Source: Rhizobium anhuiense (GTDB taxonomy: Bacteria > Pseudomonadota > Alphaproteobacteria > Rhizobiales > Rhizobiaceae). From it: 64,000 bases of DNA. Below the pieces are notes generated by a model, which was not told the DNA's origin, ran no database searches, and was given only the letters and a program-made list of their open reading frames with translations. This document shows positions 42,368-50,887 of this stretch, in pieces (position 1 is the first letter of the stretch; each line of letters begins with the position of its first letter). The translations under genes and the position numbers were made by a program. The DNA lies in assembly GCF_003985145.1 (NCBI RefSeq), contig NZ_ML133530.1, positions 124,001 through 188,000 of the forward strand, in the 5' to 3' direction.

Positions 42368-43684
42368 TTTCCCGATACAAAACTCCGAGAAGATCACCCC
42401 AAGCAGCTGTTCGACATCCACTCTTCCGGTAATTCTCCCCAAATACTCGGCGGCAATTCGAAGCTGCTCGGTCCGCAGTTCGAGATTTACGTCCTTCTGC
42501 GTAATCGCAGTATCAAGCGCCGCCAAACATTTCGTTAGCGAATCTTTATGCCGTTGCCGACTAGGGATCGCCATCGACAAACCACTGAAACGCGCTGCGA
42601 CGCTGTTGCCGATCAATTGACGCAATTCCGGCAGGCCGTCACCCGTTGCCGCCGAAATCTGCAAATCATACCGACCCGAGACGACATCGATGAGATCCTT
42701 CTTCGTGCCAACAGTAACATGAGCCCAGGTTCGCTCCAAGTCGTCAGGAATCAGCGGATTGGTCATGTCCACCAGCAGCAGCACAAGATCGGCATCGCCA
42801 AGCGCAAGACGCGCGCGCCGAACGCCCTCTATTTCAACCCGGTCGTCGGCATCGCGCAGGCCGGCTGTATCATAGAGCTTGATCAGGTAGCCATCGATAT
42901 CGAGATCAACCTGCAGGACATCGCGGGTGGTGCCGGCGATCTCGGTGACGATCGCAACATCGCGCCGTGCCAGAGCATTCAGCAGGCTTGATTTTCCGGC
43001 ATTCGGCGCACCGGCAATAACCACCTTAAAGCCGTCCCTGATAATCTCACCTGCCGAAGCCGCACCCAAATGGTGCGCGATATCGGCGCGTAGCTTACTC
43101 ATATCGGCCCAGACCATATCCGATACCGACCCTGGAACATCATCCTCGTCGGGAAAATCGAGTTCCGCCTCAATCAGCGCTCGTGCGCGGGTTAATCGTT
43201 CCGCCCACGAATCGTAAATTATGGAAAGTCCGCCCGCGCTATGTTCGACCGCAAGCCGTCGCTGCATTTCCGTCTCGGCACCGATAAGGTCGGCCAGACC
43301 TTCGACTTCGACCAGGTCAAGCTTGCCGTTCCCAAAAGCCCGGCGGGAGAACTCACCCTCAACAGCCATTCGAACACCTGGAATGTCGCCAAGCGTCTGA
43401 AACAGCGCCGCCAGGACAGCCTTGCTGCCATGGAGCTGTAGCTCCGCGACATCTTCCCCGGTAAAAGAATTTGGCCCCGGAAAAAACAGTACCAGACCAC
43501 TGTCGATCGCTTGGTCGTTACGAGTCCGAATCGTTCGGTGCGATGCGTATCGAGCTTTCGGCACCGAGCCGACGAGGCTCACCAATATGTCTCTGGTCAG
43601 CGGACCGCTGATGCGAATAACCGAAACACCTGAAGGTGCAGCACCGCTCGATAGCGCATATATGGTATCATTCAACATGGCCAT
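42365..43684 (-). CDS. mnmE: tRNA modification GTPase MnmE (TrmE)
   Basis: Protein of 439 residues. N-terminal tetrahydrofolate-binding domain (TIYALSSGAAPSGVSVIRISGP), helical domain, and an inserted G domain with GAPNAGKSSLLNALA (G1), GTTRD (G2) and DTAGLRD (G3). The C-terminus ends in CIGK, with the conserved Cys436. It works with MnmG on tRNA wobble uridines. It is the first of the minus-strand run mnmE-mnmG-rsmG-parA-parB; a 104-bp gap separates it from rho. Confidence 0.96.
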   Translation of the reverse strand: MAMLNDTIYALSSGAAPSGVSVIRISGPLTRDILVSLVGSVPKARYASHRTIRTRNDQAIDSGLVLFFPGPNSFTGEDVAELQLHGSKAVLAALFQTLGDIPGVRMAVEGEFSRRAFGNGKLDLVEVEGLADLIGAETEMQRRLAVEHSAGGLSIIYDSWAERLTRARALIEAELDFPDEDDVPGSVSDMVWADMSKLRADIAHHLGAASAGEIIRDGFKVVIAGAPNAGKSSLLNALARRDVAIVTEIAGTTRDVLQVDLDIDGYLIKLYDTAGLRDADDRVEIEGVRRARLALGDADLVLLLVDMTNPLIPDDLERTWAHVTVGTKKDLIDVVSGRYDLQISAATGDGLPELRQLIGNSVAARFSGLSMAIPSRQRHKDSLTKCLAALDTAITQKDVNLELRTEQLRIAAEYLGRITGRVDVEQLLGVIFSEFCIGK

Positions 43685-43788
43685 ATTGCCTGGTTAATCT
43701 TCGAATTCGAATCGGTTCCTCCTAAATAGAAAAGCTGGCGACATCATCATGATGCCTCCAGCTCTCATAGGATGAATCCGGCTAAGGA

Positions 43789-45054
43789 TTATGTATTCAT
43801 CGAATCGAAGAAGTCGGAATTGTTCTTCGTCTGCTTCAGCTTGTCGATCAGGAATTCGATCGCATCGGTCGTGCCCATTGGCGCAAGGATGCGGCGGAGC
43901 ACAAAGATCTTCTGCAGATCCTGGCGTGGGACGAGAAGGTCTTCCTTGCGCGTGCCGGACTTGAGGATGTCCATCGCCGGGAAGATGCGCTTGTCGGCGA
44001 CCTTGCGATCAAGGACGATTTCCGAGTTGCCGGTGCCCTTAAATTCTTCGAAGATCACTTCATCCATACGGCTGCCGGTATCGATCAGCGCCGTGGCGAT
44101 GATCGTCAAGGAACCGCCTTCCTCGATATTGCGCGCCGCACCGAAGAAGCGCTTCGGACGCTGCAACGCATTGGCGTCGACACCGCCGGTCAGGACCTTG
44201 CCTGAGGAGGGAACCACGGTGTTGTAGGCACGGCCGAGGCGCGTGATCGAATCGAGCAGGATGACGACGTCGCGCCCATGTTCGACAAGACGCTTTGCCT
44301 TTTCAATGACCATCTCCGCCACCTGGACGTGACGTACGGCCGGTTCGTCGAAGGTCGAGGAGATGACCTCGCCGCGAACGGAACGCTGCATGTCGGTCAC
44401 TTCCTCAGGACGCTCATCGATCAGAAGAACGATGAGATAGCACTCCGGATGGTTCGCGGTAATCGAATGCGCGATATTCTGCAGCAGCACAGTCTTACCG
44501 GTGCGGGGCGGCGCGACGATCAGTCCACGCTGGCCCTTGCCGAGCGGCGCCACCAGGTCGATCACGCGCGGCGACAGATCCTTGGTGGTGGGAATATCGA
44601 GTTCCATCTTGAAACGCTCGTTCGGATAGAGCGGCGTCAGATTGTCGAAATGAACCTTATGACGAATCTTTTCCGGATCGTCGAAATTGATAGTGTTGAC
44701 CTTGAGCAGCGCAAAATAGCGCTCGCCTTCCTTCGGCCCGCGGATGGGGCCTTCGACCGTATCACCTGTTTTCAGCGAGAAACGGCGGATCTGCGAGGGG
44801 GAGATATAAATATCATCTGGGCCTGGCAGATAGTTGGCATTTGCGGAACGCAGGAAACCGAAACCATCCTGGAGCACTTCGACGACACCTTCGCCGATGA
44901 TTTCGACATCCTGGCTGGCGAGCATCTTGAGGATAGCAAACATCAATTCCTGTTTGCGCATCGTGCTGGCATTCTCAACCTCGAGCGATTCGGCGAAAGC
45001 CAGAAGATCCGTCGGGGATTTGCTCTTAAGTTCCTGAAGCTTCATTTCAGCCAT
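43789..45054 (-). CDS. rho: Transcription termination factor Rho
   Basis: Protein of 421 residues, the usual length. It has the N-terminal helical part and the cold-shock-like RNA-binding domain (GFGFLRSANANYLPGPDDIYVS-type, here DIYISPSQIRRF), then the RecA-like motor with Walker A APPRTGKT and the LIDERPEEVTDM and Q/R-loop regions. It is a hexameric RNA helicase that ends transcription. The 199-bp leader (45055-45253) may serve autoregulation, as in other bacteria, but nothing in it is diagnostic. Confidence 0.98.
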   Translation of the reverse strand: MAEMKLQELKSKSPTDLLAFAESLEVENASTMRKQELMFAILKMLASQDVEIIGEGVVEVLQDGFGFLRSANANYLPGPDDIYISPSQIRRFSLKTGDTVEGPIRGPKEGERYFALLKVNTINFDDPEKIRHKVHFDNLTPLYPNERFKMELDIPTTKDLSPRVIDLVAPLGKGQRGLIVAPPRTGKTVLLQNIAHSITANHPECYLIVLLIDERPEEVTDMQRSVRGEVISSTFDEPAVRHVQVAEMVIEKAKRLVEHGRDVVILLDSITRLGRAYNTVVPSSGKVLTGGVDANALQRPKRFFGAARNIEEGGSLTIIATALIDTGSRMDEVIFEEFKGTGNSEIVLDRKVADKRIFPAMDILKSGTRKEDLLVPRQDLQKIFVLRRILAPMGTTDAIEFLIDKLKQTKNNSDFFDSMNT

Positions 45055-45253
45055 GAAGTGACCAATACTCTTTTCAATTTCGAAGGGGAAAGGCGATGTT
45101 GGGTCGTATTCGGTACTGCGAAAGGGCTCGCAGACGACTGAACTCTACACACATGCCACGTAGATGAGATGCGCGGAAAATAGCGACTCGCAATCGCTGC
45201 CGCAAGAGGGCTGCTTAAAATGAAGCAAATTTAACCTGAGTATGGATTTTGCC

Positions 45254-45796
45254 TCAGAATGGCTTCACCACGACGAGGATCACGATCAGGATCATCAGCA
45301 ATGTCGGTGCCTCGTTCATGAACCGCCAATAGCGCGCAGAGCGGCGGTTTTCATCCCGCTCGAAGGCTCTGACGGCACGGCTGAAGAACATATGAACGCC
45401 CGTCAGCAGCACAACGAGACCGATCTTGGCGTGCAGCCAGCCGCCTTGGAATCCATAGACCGACCAAGCGAGATAGAGGCCAAAAATCCACGTCAGCATC
45501 ATCGCCGGCGTCATGATGATTCGAAGCAGCCGGCGTTCCATCACCTTGAAGGTTTCCGATTGCACCGAACCCGGTTCGGCATCGGTGTGATAGATGAACA
45601 GCCGCGGCATATAGAACAATCCAGCCATCCAGGAAATGACCGCGATGATGTGCAGTGCCTTGATCCAGAGATAGAGATTATCGGGGTTCCAGGCGAAAAG
45701 CCCGACCGCCATCAGCGCGAAGAAGACCAGCGCAAAATGGGCTCGGCGCCGGGCGTAAGCGCCAGGTCTCCGATCGGTCTGCTTCTCCATCGTCAC
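45254..45796 (-). CDS. hemJ: Protoporphyrinogen oxidase HemJ
   Basis: Protein of 180 residues with four or five membrane segments. It starts at GTG 45796 (overlapping the hemE stop as GTGA) or ATG 45790. WIKALHIIAVISWMAGLFYMPRLFIYH contains the His and the conserved region of HemJ, which oxidises protoporphyrinogen IX in the second last step of haem synthesis. It is the third, cofactor-light type of this enzyme, common in alphaproteobacteria. Overlap with hemE shows coupled expression of two haem-pathway genes. Confidence 0.93.
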   Translation of the reverse strand: MTMEKQTDRRPGAYARRRAHFALVFFALMAVGLFAWNPDNLYLWIKALHIIAVISWMAGLFYMPRLFIYHTDAEPGSVQSETFKVMERRLLRIIMTPAMMLTWIFGLYLAWSVYGFQGGWLHAKIGLVVLLTGVHMFFSRAVRAFERDENRRSARYWRFMNEAPTLLMILIVILVVVKPF

Positions 45797-46839
45797 GCCC
45801 CGCCTCGCATCCGCCCGCCACGCACACGATCGACCAGCAGACGCACATGCTCGGGGTCGGCCTGCGGCGTGATGCCGTGACCGAGATTGAAGATCAGCGG
45901 CCCATTGCCGAGATGCTGCAGAATATCGTCGATGCCCTCTTCAAGCGCCCGACCGCCGGCAACGACGCGCATAGGATCGAGGTTGCCCTGCACCGGCCCG
46001 TCCTTTTGAAGTTCGGCGGCAAAGGCCAGCGGGACAGACCAGTCGAGACCGATCGCATCCGCACCAGTCTTCTGGCGATAGGTTTTCAGCTGGTAGCCGG
46101 CGCCCTTGGCGAAAGCGATGATGCGCGCGTGTGGTCGCTGCGATTTGACCGAAGCGATCATCCGCGCAACCGGCCTGATCGCGAACGCCTCGAATTCCCT
46201 CTCACCGAGAACGCCGGCCCAGGAATCGAAAATCTGCACGGCATCGGCGCCGGCATCAATCTGGGCCACGAGATAATCGGCCGATACGTCAGCAAGCAGC
46301 ATCAGCAGATGCTCGAAGGCGCGAGCATGCCGATACGCGAAAAGGCGGGCAGGCGCCTGATCCGGCGTGCCATGTCCGGCGATCATATAGGTCGCGACCG
46401 TCCAAGGCGCGCCGCAGAAGCCGAGCAGCGTCGTCTCGGCTGGCAGCCCCTCACGCAGCCGCCGCACCGTCTCCAGCACCGGCCTGAGATAACCGACAAC
46501 CTCTTCGCCATTCAATCTGCTGATCCCGGCTTCATCGATTGGATCCATCTCAGGACCATGGCCTTCGGTGAACCGGACGTTCCGCTTCATTGCATCGGGA
46601 ATGACCAGGATATCGGAAAACAGGATGGCTGCATCGAAGCCATAGCGGCGGATCGGCTGCAATGTCACTTCGACGGCGTGATCGGGCGTATAGCAAAGAT
46701 CGAGAAAACTTCCCGCCTTTGCCCGTGTCTCCCGATACTCCGGCAGATAGCGCCCCGCCTGCCTCATCAGCCAGAGAGGAGGAGGGGAGAGGCTTTCGCC
46801 ATCCAGAACCCTCATGATCTTTCGGCGCGTCTCGCTCAA
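45793..46839 (-). CDS. hemE: Uroporphyrinogen decarboxylase
   Basis: Protein of 348 residues. The start is TTG 46839 with GGGAAGAAG upstream, or ATG 46815, eight codons further in. PPLWLMRQAGRYLPEYR contains the Arg residues that bind the substrate propionates; GFCGAPWTVATYMI and FNLGHGITPQADPEHV are conserved. It removes four carboxyl groups from uroporphyrinogen III in haem synthesis. Its 5' end borders the putative origin, as in Caulobacter and Sinorhizobium, where the chromosomal origin lies beside hemE. Confidence 0.97.
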   Translation of the reverse strand: MSETRRKIMRVLDGESLSPPPLWLMRQAGRYLPEYRETRAKAGSFLDLCYTPDHAVEVTLQPIRRYGFDAAILFSDILVIPDAMKRNVRFTEGHGPEMDPIDEAGISRLNGEEVVGYLRPVLETVRRLREGLPAETTLLGFCGAPWTVATYMIAGHGTPDQAPARLFAYRHARAFEHLLMLLADVSADYLVAQIDAGADAVQIFDSWAGVLGEREFEAFAIRPVARMIASVKSQRPHARIIAFAKGAGYQLKTYRQKTGADAIGLDWSVPLAFAAELQKDGPVQGNLDPMRVVAGGRALEEGIDDILQHLGNGPLIFNLGHGITPQADPEHVRLLVDRVRGGRMRGGA

Positions 46840-46849
46840 GCGCTTCTTC

Positions 46850-46920
46850 CCTATAAAAAATCAAAGATATTTTAAAAGGTTTCTATTTCTTAGAGTCGGT
46901 GTCTATCAAGGATTAAAATC
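46850..46920. other. AT-rich segment of the putative origin (candidate unwinding element)
   Basis: This stretch includes CTATAAAAAATC, GATATTTTAAAAGG and TTTCTATTTCTTAG in an otherwise GC-rich region. It lies on the hemE side, opposite the cluster of DnaA boxes. It could serve as the DNA unwinding element, and also holds the hemE promoter. Confidence 0.55.
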
Positions 46921-47056
46921 CATCCACTGCCGATGCCATTTGTCGCGCACCTGCAAAAAACATTGGAAGGATTTCGCCGTTGTTTCCGAGGTTCGGGGAA
47001 AAGCTGAATCTGAAAATGATTCCAAGCCCTTCGGAATGGGTGATTTTTTTCGTGGC

Positions 47057-47065
47057 TGTGGATAG
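47057..47065 (-). promoter_or_regulatory. DnaA box, one mismatch
   Basis: TGTGGATAG on the plus strand differs from TGTGGATAA (reverse of TTATCCACA) at the last base. A second, weaker copy (TGTGGACCA, 47068-47076) follows 2 bp later in the same orientation. Confidence 0.65.
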
Positions 47066-47103
47066 GCTGTGGACCAGTTTTCCAGAAATCGATCTTCTCC
47101 CCA

Positions 47104-47112
47104 TCGTCCACA
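47104..47112 (+). promoter_or_regulatory. DnaA box, degenerate
   Basis: TCGTCCACA matches TTATCCACA at 7 of 9 positions, in the opposite orientation to the other boxes. Weak on its own, it is supported by its neighbours. Confidence 0.45.
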
Positions 47113-47145
47113 GGGCCAACCGAAACCGATCCGCAAAATCCGAAA

Positions 47146-47154
47146 TGTGGATAA
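47146..47154 (-). promoter_or_regulatory. Perfect DnaA box
   Basis: TGTGGATAA is the exact reverse complement of the DnaA box TTATCCACA. It lies about 85 bp before the ppsR start codon. Confidence 0.85.
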
Positions 47155-47239
47155 GCAGGCATGTTTTCCCTTGCCGGAGGCTGCCTCGGCACCGTAGCTC
47201 TGTTTCATCCAGTCTTTTCAACAGGCAGCGGAAAATAGC

Positions 47240-48061
47240 GTGGAGAACAGAACGAACTTCTTTCATCTGCATCTGATTTCTGACTCAACGGGAGAGACTC
47301 TGATCTCCGCCGGCCGCGCCGCGTCGGCGCAGTTCAGATCCGCTCAGCCGATCGAACATGTCTATCCGCTGATCCGCAATCGCAAGCAGCTGCTGCCGGT
47401 TCTCCAAGCGATCGATGACGCCCCCGGCATTGTGCTCTACACCATTGTCGACCGGGAGCTCGCGAGCCTGATCGATGAGCGCTGCGTCGAGATGGGCGTT
47501 GCCTCGGTGAATGTGCTGGAGCCGGTCATGAATGCATTCCAGATCTATCTCGGTGCCCCGTCGCGCCGCCGGGTCGGAGCACAGCATGTGATGAATGCCG
47601 GCTACTTCGCGCGCATCGAAGCGCTGAATTTCACCATGGATCACGACGACGGTCAGATGCCGGACGATTATAACGATGCCGATGTCGTCATCATCGGCAT
47701 CAGTCGTACGTCGAAAACACCGACCAGCATCTATCTCGCCAACCGAGGCATCAAGACGGCAAACATTCCGATCGTCTACGGCGTGCCATTGCCGGAGAGC
47801 CTCTTTGTCGCGACGAAACCGCTCATCGTCTGCCTGATCGCCACCACCGACCGTATTTCCCAGGTGCGGGAAAATCGGGTGCTCGGGGTGACGCAGGGCT
47901 TCGATCGCGAACACTACACCGACCGCGCCGCGATTTCGGAGGAGTTGAAATATGCCCGCTCGCTCTGTGCCCGTCACAACTGGCCGCTGATCGACGTCAC
48001 GCGCCGCTCAATCGAGGAAACAGCCGCGGCAATCGTTGCCCTGCGCCCGAAGCTGCGCTAA
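47240..48061 (+). CDS. ppsR: PPDK regulatory kinase/pyrophosphorylase (PpsR/DUF299)
   Basis: Protein of 273 residues starting at GTG 47240. FHLHLISDSTGETL near 8-21 and the P-loop-like GISRTSKTPTSIYLA near 153-167 are the family's marks. Such proteins switch pyruvate phosphate dikinase or PEP synthetase off and on by ADP-dependent phosphorylation and Pi-dependent removal. It is the homologue of the gene next to the Caulobacter origin. It opens the rightward run ppsR-maf-aroE-coaE-dnaQ. Confidence 0.94.
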   Translation: MENRTNFFHLHLISDSTGETLISAGRAASAQFRSAQPIEHVYPLIRNRKQLLPVLQAIDDAPGIVLYTIVDRELASLIDERCVEMGVASVNVLEPVMNAFQIYLGAPSRRRVGAQHVMNAGYFARIEALNFTMDHDDGQMPDDYNDADVVIIGISRTSKTPTSIYLANRGIKTANIPIVYGVPLPESLFVATKPLIVCLIATTDRISQVRENRVLGVTQGFDREHYTDRAAISEELKYARSLCARHNWPLIDVTRRSIEETAAAIVALRPKLR

Positions 48062-48094
48062 GCGCTGACGAAATGCCGGCACTCCGAGGAACCC

Positions 48095-48694
48095 ATGACG
48101 CCGAAACTCATTCTTGCATCGTCGAGTCCCTTTCGCCGGATGCTGATGGAAAATGCCGGTCTACCCTTCGAGGCGCATGCCGCAAGGATCGATGAACGGG
48201 CGGTCGAAGTACCTCTGGAAAAAGCTGGCGCCAAGCCGGATGCCGTCGCTCTCGTCCTGGCCAAAGCCAAGGCCGAGGAAGTGAGCAGCCGTTTTCCGGA
48301 TGGCTTGGTCATCGGTTCGGATCAAACTATGTCGCTCGGCGACCGCGTTTTCCATAAGCCGAAGGACATGGCCGACGCGGCTGGTCATCTTCAAGCGCTT
48401 TCGGGAGTGTCCCACCGATTGAACAGCGCCGTTGCGATCGTCCGCGATGGCGTGCTCTTGTGGGAATATCTGGCGCATGCCGAACTGACGATGCGGCCGC
48501 TGACAGCGGATTTCATCGCCAGGCATCTGAGCCGGGTTGGCGAACGCGCGCTTTCCAGCGTCGGCGCCTATCAGTTGGAGGGAGAGGGCATCCAGCTTTT
48601 CGAAAAGATCGAGGGGGATTATTTCACCATTCTTGGCCTACCGATGCTGCCGCTCTTAAAAAAATTGCGAGAACTGGGAGCGATCGATGGGTGA
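48095..48694 (+). CDS. maf: Maf-family nucleoside triphosphate pyrophosphatase
   Basis: Protein of 199 residues. LILASSSPFRRMLMENAG near 4-21 and the catalytic region VIGSDQTMS (Asp70-type residue) are conserved in Maf proteins, which hydrolyse non-canonical or pyrimidine NTPs. It lies 33 bp after ppsR and its end overlaps aroE by 8 bp. Confidence 0.93.
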   Translation: MTPKLILASSSPFRRMLMENAGLPFEAHAARIDERAVEVPLEKAGAKPDAVALVLAKAKAEEVSSRFPDGLVIGSDQTMSLGDRVFHKPKDMADAAGHLQALSGVSHRLNSAVAIVRDGVLLWEYLAHAELTMRPLTADFIARHLSRVGERALSSVGAYQLEGEGIQLFEKIEGDYFTILGLPMLPLLKKLRELGAIDG

Positions 48695-49544
48695 TTCACG
48701 TGAAACATTTGGGCCGAAAGCGTTTGTCACGGGCTTTCCCATCAAGCATTCGCGCTCGCCGTTGATCCACGGATATTGGCTGAAGACGCTCGGCCTGCCA
48801 GGCAGCTACCGCGCTCATGAAGTCGCCCCCGAGGCCTTTGGTGATTTCATTCGTGCGCTGAAGGACGGCAGTTCCGGCTTTGCCGGAGGCAATGTCACCA
48901 TTCCCCACAAGGAAATGGCGTTCCGGCTCGCCGATAAACCGGACGCGTTGTCACGCGAACTTGGCGCCGCGAACACGCTCTGGCTGGAGGATGGCGTCTT
49001 GCATGCTACAAACACCGACGGTCGCGGCTTCATCGCCAATCTTGATGAACGCCATCCAGGCTGGGACCGGCACCGCAGAGCCGTCGTCTTTGGTGCCGGC
49101 GGCGCCAGCCGGGCGATCATCCAGGCGGTCCGGGATCGTGGTTTCCGCGAGATCCATGTCGTCAATCGCACCGTCGAACGCGCGCGTGAACTCGCGGACC
49201 GTTTTGGTCCGAGTGTTCAGGCCCACCCTGCCGGGGCGCTTGCCGAAGTCATGAAGGGTGCCGGCCTCTTCATCAATACCACCTCGCTCGGCATGGACGG
49301 CGAGGCTGCGCCCCAGCTCGATTTTTCACCTCTTGCAGCCGATGCCGTGGTCACCGACATCGTCTATGTGCCCTTGAAGACGCCGATCCTGGCACAGGCA
49401 GAAGAGCAAGGATTTCCTATTGTGGATGGTCTCGGCATGCTGTTGCATCAGGCCGTGCCCGGATTCGAGAGATGGTTCGGACAGCGTCCCGTTGTCGACG
49501 CTGCACTGCGTGCGCTCATCATTGCAGATATGGAATCACACTGA
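48687..49544 (+). CDS. aroE: Shikimate dehydrogenase
   Basis: Protein of 285 residues. Shikimate-binding HSRSPLIHGYW near 20-30 and NVTIPHKE with the catalytic Lys near 73, then the NADP-binding GAGGASRAI near 136-144. It reduces 3-dehydroshikimate to shikimate in aromatic amino acid synthesis. It overlaps maf by 8 bp and coaE by one base (TGATG). A parS-like site lies in its first codons and encodes GDSRET. Confidence 0.96.
   Translation: MGDSRETFGPKAFVTGFPIKHSRSPLIHGYWLKTLGLPGSYRAHEVAPEAFGDFIRALKDGSSGFAGGNVTIPHKEMAFRLADKPDALSRELGAANTLWLEDGVLHATNTDGRGFIANLDERHPGWDRHRRAVVFGAGGASRAIIQAVRDRGFREIHVVNRTVERARELADRFGPSVQAHPAGALAEVMKGAGLFINTTSLGMDGEAAPQLDFSPLAADAVVTDIVYVPLKTPILAQAEEQGFPIVDGLGMLLHQAVPGFERWFGQRPVVDAALRALIIADMESH
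48692..48707. promoter_or_regulatory. parS-like site inside aroE
   Basis: TGATTCACGTGAAACA matches parS at 15 of 16 positions. It lies within codons 2-7 of aroE, about 1.5 kb right of the putative origin. The rsmG site is likewise at the start of a reading frame. Confidence 0.8.
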
Positions 49545-50155
49545 TGCTGAAGATCGGTCTCACCGGCTCCATCGGAATGGGAAAATCGACGGCATCAAAG
49601 CTCTTTGCCGATGCCGGAATCCCGGTGAACGATTCTGATGCCGTGGTCCACGATCTCTATGCCGGCGAGGCTGCGCCCCTGGTGGATGCCGCCTTTCCCG
49701 GCACGATGAAGGATGGAGCAGTCGATCGGCATGAACTTGGCCGCCAGCTCGCTCTTGATCCCGACGGCTTTAAACGCCTGGAAGCGATCGTCCATCCGCT
49801 GGTTCGCAAACGCGAGATGGAATTTCTGGCGCAACAAGGTGCCGCTGGCGCCGACATGGTACTGCTCGATATTCCGCTGCTCTTCGAAACCGGCGCTGAG
49901 GAAAGAGTCGACGTCATCGTCGTCGTCAGCACTGATCCACAGATTCAGCGTCAAAGGGTGCTTGCGCGTCCCGACATGACCGAGGAAAAATTCAGCATGA
50001 TTCTCTCCCGCCAGACACCGGACGCGGAAAAACGGCGGCGGGCCGATTATCTGATCGACACCAGTCACAGTATCGCGGAGACGAGGGAACGGGTGCTCGA
50101 GATCGTCGCCGACCTGAAAACGCGGATTGCCAAGGGAGATTTCCGGAATGCGTGA
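49544..50155 (+). CDS. coaE: Dephospho-CoA kinase
   Basis: Protein of 203 residues from ATG 49544, which shares one base with the aroE stop codon. The P-loop GLTGSIGMGKST lies near 5-16, followed by the DSDAVVHDLY substrate segment near 32-41 and LLDIPLLFETG near 108-118. It phosphorylates dephospho-CoA in the last step of CoA synthesis. Confidence 0.95.
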   Translation: MLKIGLTGSIGMGKSTASKLFADAGIPVNDSDAVVHDLYAGEAAPLVDAAFPGTMKDGAVDRHELGRQLALDPDGFKRLEAIVHPLVRKREMEFLAQQGAAGADMVLLDIPLLFETGAEERVDVIVVVSTDPQIQRQRVLARPDMTEEKFSMILSRQTPDAEKRRRADYLIDTSHSIAETRERVLEIVADLKTRIAKGDFRNA

Positions 50156-50870
50156 GATCATCTTCGATACGGAAACCACCGGTCTCGACAATCGCGCCGA
50201 CCGCATCATCGAAATCGGCGGCATCGAGCTCTTCAACCATTTCCCCACAGGCAACACGATCCATATCTTCATCAATCCCGGAGATCAGAAGGTTCATCCG
50301 GATGCGCTCGCCGTACACGGCATCACCGATGAATTCCTGAAGGACAAGAAGCCTTTTGCGGACGTCGCCGAAGAAATCCTTACCTTTTTCGGCGATGCGA
50401 AGTGGATTGCCCACAACGCCACCTTCGATATGGGCTTCATCAACGCGGAGTTCGCGCGGATCGGCTTGCCGCCGATCCTGCCGGAAAGGGTGCTCGATAC
50501 CTTGTCGATGGCCCGACGCAAACATCCGATGGGGCCGAATTCGCTCGATGCGCTTTGCCGGCGTTACGGCATCGACAATTCGCACCGGACCAAACACGGC
50601 GCGCTGCTCGACTCCGAACTGCTTGCCGAAGTCTATATCGAGATGATCGGCGGCCGACAGGCAGCCTTCGGTCTGAGCACGGTCAGCAAATCCAACCAGG
50701 CAGCTCGCGGTGACATGGCTGGGGATGACGATGAAGTGATTGCCGCAGTGCTCGAGCGGCCCCGCCCGCTTGGTAGCCGCCTCAGCCAAACCGAGGAGCA
50801 GGCGCATGAGGCGCTCGTCGCTAAGCTCGGGGAAAAAAGTATCTGGGCGAAATACGCCAACCTCGATTGA
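50148..50870 (+). CDS. dnaQ: DNA polymerase III epsilon subunit (3'-5' proofreading exonuclease)
   Basis: Protein of 240 residues from ATG 50148, overlapping coaE by 8 bp. The exonuclease motifs are all present: Exo I FDTETTGLD near 5-13, Exo II HNATFDMGF near 91-99, and Exo III HGALLDSELLAEVY with the HxAxxD pattern. It proofreads for the replicative polymerase. It ends the run that starts at ppsR, with a hairpin directly after. Confidence 0.96.
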   Translation: MREIIFDTETTGLDNRADRIIEIGGIELFNHFPTGNTIHIFINPGDQKVHPDALAVHGITDEFLKDKKPFADVAEEILTFFGDAKWIAHNATFDMGFINAEFARIGLPPILPERVLDTLSMARRKHPMGPNSLDALCRRYGIDNSHRTKHGALLDSELLAEVYIEMIGGRQAAFGLSTVSKSNQAARGDMAGDDDEVIAAVLERPRPLGSRLSQTEEQAHEALVAKLGEKSIWAKYANLD

Positions 50871-50887
50871 ACCAGCCACAATTGAAA

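Larger units (their letters stand above)
46840..47239. other. Putative chromosomal replication origin (oriC)
   Basis: A 400-bp gap between divergent hemE and ppsR, with no gene of its own. Seen: a perfect DnaA box at 47146-47154; degenerate boxes at 47057-47065 (one mismatch), 47068-47076 and 47104-47112 (two mismatches each); an AT-rich stretch at about 46850-46920 that could unwind; and GANTC sites at 46893, 47006 and 47018. Genes on each side point away from it, parAB and several parS sites are close, and the hemE neighbour is the known origin location in Caulobacter and Sinorhizobium. Function is inferred from these signals together. Confidence 0.85.
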
